Source: Membranipora membranacea (lineage: Eukaryota; Bryozoa; Gymnolaemata; Cheilostomatida; Membraniporidae). Taken from it: a stretch of DNA of 64,000 nt. The notes under the pieces are model-generated. The model saw nothing but the letters and a program-made list of their open reading frames with translations. It did not search any database and was not told where the DNA came from. Positions 49,201 through 60,602 of this stretch are shown here, piece by piece; within the stretch, counting starts at the first letter, position 1; each line of letters starts with the position of its first letter. The stretch spans positions 12,028,001 through 12,092,000 of the forward strand of contig OU612065.1 in assembly GCA_914767715.1 (NCBI GenBank). Direction: 5' to 3'. The translations under genes were made by a program, and so were the position numbers.

Positions 49201-52200
49201 ATCCTCAGAAGAAAAATCGTCCCATGAGTTTGCAGTCCAAGTCCATGAGTCCACATCATGATCTGGATACAAAAATGCCTTCATCCCCTCGCAGGCTGAA
49301 TAGAACCTTCACACCTGAGAGGTAAGTTATTGCATAAGTTCATTCATGATATTGGGTAACTATGATTGTATGAACACAGGAAATACAGGATTCTAAAATC
49401 TTGCTCTTTGTGTGAGTTTTTTAGAGATTGTATGAGCTTCTTTCTGTCTAGTTCTGTCTAGTTTTGTCTAGTTCGTAGCTTATCTTGAATGAAGTCGTTT
49501 TGAGACAATCATCACCTTTATTAAACCAATAATAAAAAGTATATTATTATCAAGTCTAATGCCATATTCTATGCAATTTTATTTTATTTTTTTTTCTGAT
49601 TGTTTTAGCCCAATGCATGGTAGTGGGAATAGATTTGCAGAGAGCCGTCCTAGCAGTGCAAGTAGCCAGCCATCAGCCACTCGCAGCCACAGCAGTGGTC
49701 AGATGTTTTTTCCAGCTTCGTCCCACCCTCACAGAGTAATTCACCCGTCATGCTCGCCTCCTCCCCCATACTCTGCCAACGATAGGATGATGCACAGCTC
49801 ACCATCATCCATAACTGAAGACCATCTGTATCAGAGAGGTAGTCAACGTGCCTCCCCTGTCCCAGCATATCAGGTATTTGTACTCAGCAAACATCAAATT
49901 AAATGAGATCTTGGTAGATTTGAAAAATTATACTAAATCTAGTGCAGAATATCCTATATTAAGTGATCAGGTGGATAGTCACATAATTCAACAAATAATT
50001 TTGACGCTCAATAATAACACTTTTTGCTTACAGAGTCAAACTCTTGACAGGAAGTTTGCACCTGGCAGCTCACATATTCACCACGCAGTAGCCGTACCAG
50101 CCAGGCCATCCTCCAGTACTGACTACTCCCAAGTCAGGGTCAAGTTCCCTTCCAATCACAGTGTTTCGTCTAACAGAAAATCCCTCAACTCAAACTCATT
50201 AGAGATTGGTGAGTACAGTTAATGCAATAACCTTCTAACCTTTCTGTGAAGCCAAAAATAATATGAACTACATATGTGAAATTATGAAATCCAAACAGAG
50301 GAACAATTCAATGTAGAGACTCACAAGATTACATCATCACAAAAAGTTATATTGGATTCTTTTGTCGGACATTTTGTAGTGTCATCAGGAAGAAGCAGCC
50401 CCCTCACCTCGCCGTACTCTCCTGACTTTTATAATCGGAGATCAGATGAGGATATCAGCAGTAGATCCTCATCTCGTCCCAACAGTGGCAGAAGTGCCAA
50501 GTAAGTCAGCGCTACCTTTTTGTTTGACAATAGACAAAAATTTTTTCTCTGTGATCCCCACTTGCAGCTTACTATGGGCGTTAGAATATGTGTAAGACAG
50601 AAGTGTCCTAAATTGAAGCTTACAAAATCAGATGTTCTTATACTGACCATCATATTTGTCATGTATTAACAGACTGAAGGAAGGTGTACTGAGAGAAGTA
50701 GAACTGGACACATCGTTTGACCACCTGGGTATACAGATACAGGAACAGCCTGGTACTGGTATATTTATAACATCAGTCAGTCACAACAGCCTGGCAGCAG
50801 AGGTCGGCATCGCAGTTGACGATCAGATAATTGAGGTGGGATGTCTTCTCAATTCTCATTGACTTGTGTGACTTGTAGCAGCGCTCATTTGGAAATTAAA
50901 CTTTCACACATACCATATTTGTGTCAGTGTGTTATTGTTACGACTGATACCATAGCAATCAGCCAATCATTTTAGCGTAATTATTACTGTCAACATCGCG
51001 ATGTGCTAATATTGTTATCTTGTTCTAGTTCTGCGGAATAAACATGAGAACAGCGAGTTATGAACACGCAAGCTCAGTCCTCAAGTCCTGGAGATATGAT
51101 GACGATGGAAAAGTCAAAATGACTGTGCAATATAACCCTAACAGTGAGCATTCAAACTCCATTTTACGCAATTTTACGCAATCGATTCTTGAAGAATTTA
51201 ATAAAACAATATTTGTGCAATCATTCTGTTTTTCATGCTGAGAAATATTTTGTCATCACTTTTTGTAAAATACTATTTTTGTGTTAATAAGGTTGCGGAT
51301 TTCTGCTGGGGTTGCAACAAAGCATAACAATATTCTCCTTTGGCACAAGGTCATCGGCACAAGGTTATCCTGATCATGAGGCTAAACACAAAAATGCTGG
51401 TAGCTGCATGTGAAAGTGAGACAGGTGATTGGCACCTTGAGTTTTTAGGATCTTACGAAATATGAATTTGAAAATAATGATTTGCTGTGGATACATGGTG
51501 TTTATTTGACTATTTCAGGGTGTAAGCATTTTCCAGAACAGCCAAAAGAAGTTGATAAGAATTCCGTGACTGGAAGCATACAGGCTATCCATGCCTATAA
51601 CATGGAGAGCACTGGCTCTACTCAGAAACGGCCTCTCAACATCGTCCACAGTAATGGGTAAGAAAATAATTGTTATAAAAAGTTTTTTCTGCTTTCTCTA
51701 AGAGCACAGTAAGTGTACCGAATATTTTAGAGGAGACAACTTCTCTTTCATACTTCTAACTGACAAAATTACTGTACAACTGGTACTCCAATAAAGAATA
51801 TTCCATGGCCACAATAAATAATTTGTTTAGGGAAATATAAATCTATATTGTGACGTAAGAAACTCTCTCAGCCCCCCTGTAGCTTATTCTCCCCTCAAAC
51901 TGTATGGTAATGGGTGATGTTGTATTTCAGAAGTAGCAGTGATGAGTCGCGTTCAGCCGAGAGACCTCGTCACATATACACCCAGAGGACTACCCCAGAT
52001 GTGGGAATTCGTCTGATAGGTGGTAACGCCACTGGTGTCTTTGTGGCCAGCATCTCAGACGCTGGTCCATTTGCAAACACAGATCTCAAAATAGGCGACC
52101 AGATACTGGTTCTCAATGGTAAAGACTTACGACATGCCACTGCTGAACAGGTAGCAACCGAGCTCAATAGACCGTCCGAATCACTACATATCACTGCTCA

Positions 52201-55141
52201 ATACGACATCAATAGTAAGTTGACCTGTCATGGTCTATATACAAATGTGTTATGGAGCTTAGACATCTCGCATTTTATATTATACCAATACAGAGCATAA
52301 TACATTTTGATAAAGAAATCAAATCAAAATCCAAACTTAATGTATGTTAATGGAGTTGGTCATTTTGTAGAATACAGGATGATACACACCGCTGGTGATC
52401 ATTTCTATGTTCGAGCACATTTCTCATATGATGCTGAGTCTCAATATGAGCTGTCCATAACACCTGGTGACTTACTTCTAGTAGAAAACAGCTTGCTAGA
52501 TGGTAAAATAGGCAGGTGGTATGTCAGCAAAATCGATGAGAGAGGCACCAAAGGTAGCAGCGGAATTGTTCCCAGCAGAATCAAGTAAGAAGCTCACTAA
52601 ACCGGACTTTCAAAAATGGGAAGATTTGATGTGGTTTCCCTGTGTCTATATATACCATATACACACTAAATTGGTGACATCCTGTTTTGAATTTTGATTT
52701 CCTCATGGCCTGGCATGGAATGTCCATCCTTTTGATAAACTGGAGAAGCATCGTTTGGCAAAATATGAGTGACATCAAAACATTTGACACTCCAGAGTGG
52801 ACAATTATGCTAGCCAATATCACCCTAACTAAATACTTGAGAACGTAACCAGTGTGTACTATATTTATATATAATTTTAATATGTAATTATTTATATGGA
52901 TAATATCTTTTTGTCCTTAAACTCTAACGATTATTCTATTTAAGATTGGAGGAGAAATATTCACTGCGACGCAGTTACTCTGATGTGATGCCTGATGAGG
53001 ACAGTAAGTCTGGTAAATCACGTAATGGTTCTATCGGTCGACGCAGCTTCTTCAAACGGCGCAGTCAGCGAAATCAGCACCAGAGGACCGGTAGTAAGGA
53101 TAGCCGTGAGCTGACTTCCTTCTCTGATCTCAGTATGAACAGTGACAATGTACCCATAGCTGACGATGGAGCTCCTCTACTCTACCAACGTGTAGAGAAA
53201 ATTCACTGTAAGTTTTACAAGGAAAACCATAAAGGAAGCATAATCATTGATAACATATTATGCTTCTACTTTCGATGTTAAAAAGCGGTGAATCAGTGAT
53301 CATACAATGCACACATTTGCAGATCTCCCTAATAGTAAGCGTTTGATATGTTAAAAGCTATGATTGTTTCACAGGTACTGCCCCAAGGCCAGTCATCATA
53401 CTGGGCCCTTTTGCACAGGCTCTTATTCAGAAGCTGGTACACGAATCTCACGATAAGTATATGGCGAATGAAGGAGAATTACTGAACACTGAGAACACTG
53501 TTGTCGAGCAGGGCATCGCAGACGGGGTGTTTGTAGACTACAAGAAAGTCAATGATCTGTTTGAAGTGACCCGTACTCAAAAACTGCACGAAATTGCCAA
53601 TTCTGTAAGTATAATGTTTGATTCAGTATATTATGGGCAATCATGATGGGAACTGTTTTGCTTTGTACCGATAGTCCATGACTAAGCTCAATGAAGATGA
53701 TATGGATTTAATAGGAAATTCATGATAGTGGAAGCTTGCTCACAGAATAATGTGCTGACAAAACTGCTGGTTCAAACATGCACATGAATCATATGTGCTG
53801 TCTAGAAGTCTTCTGAGATTTCACACGTTGTCTTTTGGCTCGGCACTGAACTGTTTATCTGAAATCAGGGATGTTGAGATAAACTTGAATTTTCTTATAT
53901 ACCTACTGACATGCAAAGGTGATGTTTCAGGCCTGATAAGATGAGCTTCGTAACCACGGCAAAGAGATGAAAATTACTGATTTCTTTATATCCATTGGTC
54001 ATAGCCATCTTTTCATTGCACGGACCCATAGAATGCGGTCTAGCTACTGTCATATTCATGCTTGTGACATAGCTGCGAAAGGAACTTCATTTTCATACTT
54101 ATATTATACTCCATATTTAATTCACTATCATAATGTATAAATATGTATTTTTAGAACCACCATTGCTTATTGATGGTGCACCCATCTGCAGTGGAAAGAA
54201 TGCATCGTTGTAAGCTCTATCCAATAGTCATCTTCATCAAACACAAAACACTCAAACAAATCAGGTCAGTCACATTTCTCTCACATTAGTTAATAATATT
54301 AAATTCGTTTTTTTACACTTACTTCATCAAACAAGATATGTTACACCATCGTGTCGCTTTTATTTCTAGGAGTGCTTAATTATACTTTTTTATTCAATTT
54401 ATAACTTTATCGACCCATGTCTTGTACTTTAAATCAATTTAATACCTTTGTTGTTACAGAGAGGTAAAGGATCCGAGGTTTTTGCCGGAGCACCTTTCTT
54501 CAAAAGTTGCCAAAGAACTATACGACTACTTCTCAAGGATTGAAATGGATTTCAAAAATATATTTACAGGTAAATATAACAATGGGAAAACCTATGAACA
54601 CCAAGCAGCATAAGCATCTAGGAACTTTATTGTGGGTCATGGAACAACATTGAAGAGTGTATAAACAATGGTGTCATCGTTGATTTGCAGTCCACAGTCT
54701 AGGTTTTTTTATAACTCAATCAATTTCGATCAGAATTCGAGTTTGAAATTAGCAATAACTCTGGCAGCTTGTTGTGATCAATATGATATCAACTTTTACC
54801 TCAACCAATTGTTCGAATAAAAAAACATCAATGGTAACACCATTGCTGCGTCGCCCACCTATGCTGTATATGGTGTCATGTCAAGGATTATGATTAAGCT
54901 ACCGAAATCCCAGATTTAATGATGTTGGCTTATGCCTTATTACTATTATCATAAGGATAGGAATATAAATTTTCCTCATATTTTGTGAAGTCAACTTTGC
55001 TTATAATATTTGATGTAACATCAATTGAACCCCATTCTCTTCTTTTTGTTAGTCGAAGTACAAGGATCTAATATGGCGGCTATGCACCAAAACGTAAAAA
55101 GAGTGATTGATGAAGAACAGTTAAAACATTTATGGTTATAA
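34693..55141 (+). CDS. DLG5: Discs large homolog 5 (MAGUK scaffold)
   Basis: About 33 exons and 1,727 residues (human 1,919). DLG5 is a membrane-associated guanylate-kinase-family scaffold at cell junctions and basal bodies, with roles in polarity and Hippo/Hedgehog signalling in other animals. Exons: 34693-34711, 35498-35715, 36487-36587, 37451-37523, 37934-38071, 39027-39197, 39914-40132, 41348-41516, 42387-42603, 43127-43244, 43793-43917, 44849-45018, 45453-45592, 45935-46112, 46985-47073, 47333-47512, 47800-47862, 47903-48099, 48247-48443, 49198-49321, 49609-49873, 50034-50208, 50380-50500, 50673-50835, 51029-51143, 51519-51657, 51931-52214, 52371-52584, 52945-53207, 53375-53604, 54155-54264, 54460-54569, 55053-55141. 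All junctions keep frame; exon 7/8 is the only ambiguous one. The first ATG follows an in-frame stop at 34660. The CARD-like N-terminus of vertebrate DLG5 is not found. Tail-to-tail with TP53RK. Confidence 0.94.
34907..35418. mobile_element. Long-arm inverted-repeat element in DLG5 intron 1
   Basis: Two arms of about 170 bp (34907-35078 and 35248-35418) are near-perfect complements, starting TAGACAGTTTTCTGAGCTC and ending in its complement. About 170 bp of unrelated sequence lies between. No target duplication was clear. The whole element is within DLG5 intron 1 (34712-35497), so the primary transcript would form a long hairpin. Confidence 0.85.
38541..38572. repeat. Mini-palindrome, CACAGAGTAAGG family, 7-bp TSD
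   Basis: A 32-bp imperfect palindrome starting CACAGAGTAAGGATATCC is flanked by exact ATGATAT (38534-38540 and 38573-38579). Related to 18534-18563. DLG5 intron 5. Confidence 0.75.
38610..38673. repeat. Foldback, TAGCCTTGTCAC family, direct repeats
   Basis: A 64-bp foldback (arms TAGCCTTGTCACGTGGCTAT and AAATAGCCACG...GATAGGCTA) is flanked by GTTTTACCT on both sides (38601-38609 and 38674-38682). It shares its first 12 bases with the element at 15326 and lies 37 bp after the palindrome at 38541. Confidence 0.7.
43793..45018 (+). CDS. DLG5: DLG5 exons 11-12: PDZ1
   Basis: Residues about 482-579. The carboxylate-binding-loop equivalent is LGIDISYGGG, followed by SLYVNSIIRGSPCEGKLRLN and DVLLRVNNVDV, the expected PDZ strand order. 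The intron splits the domain at GKL-R. Confidence 0.9.
45453..46112 (+). CDS. DLG5: DLG5 exons 13-14: PDZ2
   Basis: Residues about 579-685; the first strand (FNISVDLTLNKR) is at the end of exon 12. SGVYISKISPGSPLAKEGNI and VGDRVLSVNNKSV, then DVMKMIESSGESVVLNV, complete the domain. A Ser/Lys-rich linker follows. Confidence 0.9.
46985..50500 (+). CDS. DLG5: DLG5 exons 15-23: disordered linker
   Basis: Residues about 686-1155: Ser, Pro, Arg and His-rich low-complexity sequence between the two PDZ pairs, as in other DLG5 proteins. The model includes a 40-bp intron (47863-47902) between exons 17 and 18. Without it the frame stops at once (TGA at 47869). Confidence 0.8.
50673..51143 (+). CDS. DLG5: DLG5 exons 24-25: PDZ3
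   Basis: Residues about 1156-1248. DHLGIQIQEQPGTGIFITSV is the binding-loop region; VDDQIIEFCGINMRTAS and VKMTVQYNP follow, matching the DLG5 PDZ3 pattern (ILAQYNP at its end in vertebrates). Confidence 0.9.
51931..52214 (+). CDS. DLG5: DLG5 exon 27: PDZ4
   Basis: Residues about 1296-1389 in a single exon. VGIRLIGGNATGVFVASISD, IGDQILVLNGKDL and LHITAQYD mark the domain. Exon 26 (51519-51657) encodes the short linker before it. Confidence 0.9.
52371..52584 (+). CDS. DLG5: DLG5 exon 28: SH3 domain
   Basis: Residues about 1390-1461. DHFYVRAHFSYDAESQYELS, the GDLLLVENS strand, the tryptophan in GRWYVSKID and GIVPSRIK at the end give the SH3 pattern of the MAGUK family. Confidence 0.9.
52945..55141 (+). 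CDS. DLG5: DLG5 exons 29-33: hinge and guanylate-kinase-like domain
   Basis: Residues about 1462-1727. A basic hinge (RRSFFKRRSQRNQHQRTGSK) precedes RPVIILGPF, where an active kinase would have the GxxGxGKS P-loop. That loop is missing, so the domain is a binding module, as in vertebrate DLG5. DGVFVDYKKVNDLFEVT, NHHCLLMVHPSAVERMHR and LYPIVIFIKHKTLKQIR follow in the usual order. The stop is at 55139-55141. Confidence 0.92.
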
Positions 55142-56079
55142 AGACAACACCAGACATTCAGTACCAACCCTCTATTACATTATTGATCAGGGAGGGTGGT
55201 GCGCTGACAGCAGGGTGTTTGCCCCAAACTCCCTACTGACATGCAGGTAATCGGGAGAGTTACTCTCTCCCCGGTTTTCTATATATCAGCCTGGATTTTA
55301 ACACGAGATTATCAATTCACTTATGCTGATATAGCATCAAACCTTTAATTTTGTATATAAACCAAATAAGTAGCTGATGTGAGTGTGAGCATTTAATCTT
55401 CACCCCACATAAATACGATTGTGCTAGGATCCTGACCTCTGGTACACACCCAGTTATGGTGTGCACACTGAAATAATATCTTTACACATCAGTGGCTGTG
55501 CTTATTACCAGAAAAGTTGCTGTCCGCCATAAAATTGTAGCCTCTCATAGATTTTTGACGTAGAAGTCGATCGCTTCTAAAAATAGTTTATTCTCATAAC
55601 TAGCATCAGTATGGCTGAAGTACCCATTGATCCAATACCAATCAGAGATTTTGGCAGAACATAGTATGCCTGAAATTATAACCAAAGCCCTAATGTAATG
55701 GATGCCTTGGGCCAACATAAATGGAAATAAATAGTACATGTTGTTCAGTCTGTCATCATTCCTTCCTATTTGATTATTTTCCTGCCAATGTTTTACCCTC
55801 GCTTCCTGTTATTAGTATTTATATTTTCATATTATTGAACTGTTTACATCAAAGGTTTTTATGGCTCCTAAGCACAAGCTACCTAGGGTCATCTCATGTC
55901 GTTATTGAAGAAATGATTGCTTAAATTGAATTTTCAATTTTGTTTATGCGATAGAATTCTGTTCTACAGTGTTTGTTGCAAGCAGACGTGCTTGGCTTAT
56001 ACATATTTACTGCACTTTACTGAAATAAATATCTTGTATTGAAATAACATAACATTATATTGTATTCAAAAGACTCAGT
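55142..56079. other. Shared 3' region of DLG5 and TP53RK
   Basis: Tail-to-tail interval. AATAAA at 55726-55731 and 56024-56029 (plus strand, DLG5) and TTTATT at 55587-55592 (AATAAA on the minus strand, TP53RK) are candidate poly(A) signals. If the farther ones are used the two 3' UTRs overlap. Confidence 0.5.
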
Positions 56080-57170
56080 TCACCCAACCATTGTTCGTTT
56101 GCGTCCACGAAGTCGCACTTCATCTAGCTTGCTGATAACTTCTTTACTGCTTTTATATGTGTCCGTGTAACTCTTGAGAATGGTCTCAAAAACTGCTTCT
56201 GTATTGGGATGAGTGCTCAGAAATGCTCGTTCCAAGACATACAGATCGACACCTATCAACAGTAAACAAATCTGTCAGTAAAGCACACTGGTTAAAACAT
56301 GACCCAAACTACCATAAATGCTCGACATGCTCTTTGTGTCACATAATGACAAGTCAACTTTTGTTGTTTCAATTGAACACTATATTGGTGTTGATATAGT
56401 TTGAATTTCACTGGTTAGCTCATCTTGCAATATGACATGACTACATATACATATACATTAGTTATTGTTTGTGGTATTTAAATATTGGTTACTATTTGTT
56501 ACCTTTATCCTCTGGGCTATGAGCACTCTCCACAGTAGTTAGTCCGAAGTCTATCAGTATTAGATACGATAAGTCCCCAGCTTGTGATTTTTTGACGAGA
56601 AAGTTAGATGTTGTTAGATCCCCATGTATAATACTGTTCTCATGAAGTTTGGCCACCGTTTTACCTATCTCTTCTGCAACTACTTGGAGCTTTTGTTGGT
56701 CGTCCATCTCTAGCAACTCATCGATGTACTGCTTCAGTGTTATGCAGTCATCTAGGTACTCCATATATATGGCGTTTTTCTCTTGATCCACATAGAAGAG
56801 GTTCGGGGCACGAATACCTGTAGGATAGATAAGGGAGCAGTCTTGGTTGTAGGTTCAGCGTATCAAATCTAACCATATTGCCATGACAGAGAGTATGATT
56901 TAAGTATAAACGAATTTCTCTTAAAGTTCTATGTGATTACTGGTCAAAGTGTATCCATAATAATAGATATCTAACTCACCACATTGTCTGCACTTCACGA
57001 TTGCTCTCACTTCATTCTTAACCCTCTGACTGCTCAAACTACGCTCCAGCTCAGGATGACGATAGAGTTTTTTAAATCTCTCCTTGATCAGACATTTCTT
57101 TCCTAGGAAATCAGTTTTGTAAAGTCTAGCTTCTGCCCCTTGCTTGAAAACCTCTTTGGTCATGACAGCA
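56080..57170 (-). CDS. TP53RK: TP53-regulating kinase / Bud32 (PRPK)
   Basis: Three minus-strand exons, 57163-56980, 56817-56503 and 56252-56080, encode 223 residues (human 253). TP53RK is the atypical small kinase/ATPase of the KEOPS complex, needed for the t6A modification of ANN-decoding tRNAs. Seen: [11 protein letters not shown] (nucleotide-binding loop), the lysine in CLIKERF, the catalytic loop HGDLTTSN, the metal-binding DFG in [20 protein letters not shown], and the conserved basic end [12 protein letters not shown] 3' splice site (TTTTCAG) ends just before 57170, and the bases between it and the ATG (GCTGCTGTC) are open, so a short upstream coding exon cannot be excluded; the ATG at 57163 is the safe start. 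Confidence 0.95.
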
Positions 57171-57212
57171 GCCTGAAAAGAAAGTGTTCTGTTTCCATTA
57201 GCATATTGGGAT

Positions 57213-57236
57213 CAATGAACTGAAGGGAGTTCAATG
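57213..57236. repeat. Mini-palindrome, CAATGAACT family, imperfect TSD
   Basis: A 24-bp element CAATGAACTGAAGG...AGTTCAATG has flanks TTGGGAT and TTGAGAT, 6 of 7 matching. A decayed relative of the pair at 30398 and 30889. Confidence 0.45.
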
Positions 57237-57338
57237 TTGAGATGAAAAGCTCAAATAAGAAGAAGGTGAGAGTAAGCTTGAATCAACATGTGTTCAACAT
57301 ATTTTTAATTCAATTTCAGAATATTAAAGTAGAAGTAC

Positions 57339-57439
57339 TAGTATTTAAAATCTGAAGATTTCTGTAGTCTTTGTATACAATGAACAGAGTCAGTTCATTG
57401 TATAAAAAGACTACAGAAATCTTCAGATTTTAAATACTA
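57339..57439. repeat. 101-bp near-perfect hairpin
   Basis: Arms of about 47 bp (TAGTATTTAAAATCTGAAGA onward) enclose a 7-base loop AGAGTCA. One small mismatch lies near the loop. The inner end contains CAATGAAC/GTTCATTG, as in the small palindrome family. No flanking direct repeat. Confidence 0.85.
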
Positions 57440-57984
57440 TTAATTTTAAATATTAAATATTTATTACTGAGGGAGTTCATTGCTTTATATAACTTCATTT
57501 TAGGTTGGCTTTAACTGTTTTGGTACACACACCACAATGCACTCATCATAGCTTATCACAAATTTTCTGTGCAAAATAAGAGTGAAGTACCGTTGAGAAA
57601 GCTGGTAATGAGAAGAAGGGGTAAAACAACAAGGCAACAAACAAATAAAGAAATAAAAATTGTGAGTTTGCTGATTGCAATAAAATTGCCTCTAATTTGA
57701 TAATTTGTTACATTCTGCGCATGCTCAGCTCTGGGCATGAGCTGATCTCTGCAAAATTGAGTCTCGGAATTCCGAAGCCATCTGATTGGCTACCTGCTCT
57801 GGTGACATACTCCCCAAAGCGTGCGGATTTGTTATTAATAGTTATCCTCTCTTGTCATTATTAGCTGATTTTGATTGACAGTTTATGCAGGGGATATCCC
57901 ATTTCCCCTATCCAAAGTTGCACTCAGAGCCCAAACTAAACTCATTGTTCTTGCACATGCGCAAATTCAAGTCACGCATGATGC

Positions 57985-59849
57985 ATATTTATGAAACCTT
58001 ATGAAACAAAACCGAAACCACATCATCAATGATATACACACCATCCTGACCAAGGAAAAACACCAAGAGGTACTGGACCAGGTAGCAAATATAGAAAAAG
58101 CACAGAAAAACGACTCCACCCGAATGTTCGCAGCAGTGACCAAAGACAAGCACCAAAGAAGTCATTACTGATCGACTATGACGGAGGACAAACAGCAGAC
58201 ACCACCACTCAAATTCTAAAAGTTGCCGAACACTTCCAGAAAGCTTTCACCACCTCAGATGCGGGGACTCCCATCAACATACCCCAAGCACCAATGACTC
58301 TTCCTATATCATCTGAAGAAGTCCAAAATGCCATCAGATCACTAAAGAACGGTAAAAGCCCTGGACTGGACATGATAACCGGGGAGCAGCTGAAGAGTGG
58401 TCCCACGCTCACATACGACATCATAGCAGAAATAATAAACCAAACTGCAGCCACAGGCATCTACCCGAGAGAACTGAAACATGGCCTGTTGATCCCACTC
58501 CAAAAGCCAGGAAAGAAGCAGGGACCCCCTGAAAACCTACGACCAATCATACTTCTCTCAATACTACGCAAGATCACATCAATATGCCTCATCCGAAGAA
58601 TAGGGACAAAGATAGACCACCATACACCACTCAGCCAGGCAGCATATCGCCCCGGGAGAAACACAACTGAGCAAGTCTTTACCCTGAAGATGATGGCAGA
58701 AAAGGCAGTGACCTCAGTAGCATACGACACCCACATATTAATGATGGACATGTCGAAAGCTTTTGATACAATGCGTAGGGACATTCTACTAGAAGATCTA
58801 CAGAAAATACTGTCAGCAGATGAAATTCATCTCACTAAAACACTACTGATGGACGTTCAACTCTCAGTGAAAATAAATAACAAAATCGGAACTCCATTCC
58901 TCACAAATATAGGAGCACCACAAGGCGACTGCCTTAGTCCGATCCTCTTTACGCTATACCTAGCTAAAGCACTACAACCACAGTCAGAGGAGAATACATC
59001 AGACCACGCATACAGCAAACCTGCAGCAGACAGACCAGACAGACCAATTCCACCACCTCAACTTCAAGATCATATGTATCACGCTCACGATGGAAAGTTT
59101 GGAAACATCATAAACTCCAATATGCAGACAACATTTGCTGGGTCGGAACGAGCATGGACCAAATCAACCGAATTAAAGAGACGATACCAGATCTACTGAA
59201 AAGCCGCAACCTCATCATAAACCAACAGAAAACAGAAGAATACTCAGTAAGCAGAGGAGGTCCAGATGAGTGGACCAAGTGCAAATATCTCGGGTCACTA
59301 CTGGACACTCAGAAAGGCATAGCAAGACGGAAGCTGAATGCAAGCATCCAACTTGCAAAGCTGAGCAACATATGGACAGATAGCAGAATGCATGACAACA
59401 CCAAGATGAAAATCTTCAACAGTCTGATAGCCCCTATCTTCATATACAACTCGGAGATATGGTCGATGACAGACACCACAACAGAAGCCATTGACAGCTA
59501 CCACAGAAGACTACTACGCAAGGTACTGAATGTAATATACCCAGACATAATAACATCAGAAAGGGTCTACCAGCGAACCAAGGAAGAGCCTTGGAGCCAA
59601 ACCATCAAACAACGAAGACTACGCTGGCTAGGTCACCTTCTCCGCCTGGACGAAACCACACCTGCCCGCAGAGCACTAGAGCTATTCCAACAGCCCTCCA
59701 AGAAACCAAGAAATAGACAGCGGACAGCCTGAACCTGGCTAAGCACAATCTCCAAAAACCTAACAGAAAAAGAACTAGACCTAGATAGAGCATACCAAAT
59801 AGCCCAAAGTCGGTTTGAGTGGAGGAGGAGTGTAGTTAAAAGGGAGTGA
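57985..59849 (+). mobile_element. Dead non-LTR retrotransposon (reverse transcriptase)
   Basis: Homology runs from near 57985 (a segment before the polymerase) through the reverse transcriptase to the C-terminus at 59849. Seen: NGKSPGLDMITGEQL, PENLRPIILLSILRK, AAYRPGRNTTEQV, the catalytic segment MMDMSKAFDT, APQGDCLSPILFTLY, then CKYLGSLLDTQKG and LRWLGHLLRLDE near the end. It is broken by a frameshift near 58150, another near 59100, and an in-frame TGA at 59730. The second catalytic motif reads YADN (59121-59132) instead of YADD. No endonuclease domain is seen in the preserved part. Clade not assigned. Its A/C-rich coding strand differs from the surrounding DNA. Confidence 0.88.
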
Positions 59850-60576
59850 CCAGAAACTAACGTCTATGTGCACCTGCACGTTCTACAGGCGAACCAGACG
59901 ACGACGAGGACACCTGCTTTGTGGTAATGATAGCCTAGTTTATCAGTGATCTACATGCCCAGTCAGATCATGAGAGTCAGAATGAATTTGTTATAAACAT
60001 GTCCAAATTGATACATCTGCCTGCTCCCTGTGATTTCAGACACCTAGCTTTTAATGAGTCAAATAATGATTTGAATGAAAGATAAATCACGTGATATCCA
60101 TGTGACTTAAAATAGCTGAGATATATTTTTGGAATTTCTGGGGGTGGGCTCGGTAAAACCAGAGCATTATTTTGAATCAACACTTGGGCTAGTTTCAGTT
60201 TCAGTTCAGGGAAAGTTGGTAGCCACAAAAAAACTACCAACCCAGTCTACAGGGAAGATCAGAGCACAACCAAATAAAAGTGGTGAGATTTAGGTGATGG
60301 TAAAAAACTTAAAGCAGTTTAAAACAAGTGATCAGAGTGGAATCAAGTCTTTTTCTATTGAAAGGGAATGTTTGTAGTTGATTAAACCAGCCTGTGATTA
60401 AAAGTTATTATTGAGTCAGAAAAACCCTGGCCTTTGTTTGTTGTTTTTAATAAAATTAAAAATAATGACAGCAGCTAGTGTGCTTAATAGATTACAAGCC
60501 GACAAGACTATATGTATGTACAACTTGGCATGAAATTTCGCATTGCTTTATGTTTGGATGTAAAACAACTTCAAAT

Positions 60577-60602
60577 CAAGGAGTAAAAGCACTAGCTCCT
60601 TG
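60577..60602. repeat. Mini-palindrome, CAAGGAGT family, 7-bp TSD
   Basis: A 26-bp palindrome from CAAGGAGT to CTCCTTG is flanked by exact TTCAAAT (60570-60576 and 60603-60609). Related to 960 and 4266. Confidence 0.75.

Larger units (their letters stand above)
57171..57984. other. Upstream region of TP53RK
   Basis: Contains one degenerate mini-palindrome (57213-57236) and a long hairpin (57339-57439). No gene is seen. A stretch of higher GC near 57700-57960 may be part of the retrotransposon or of the TP53RK promoter. Confidence 0.45.
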
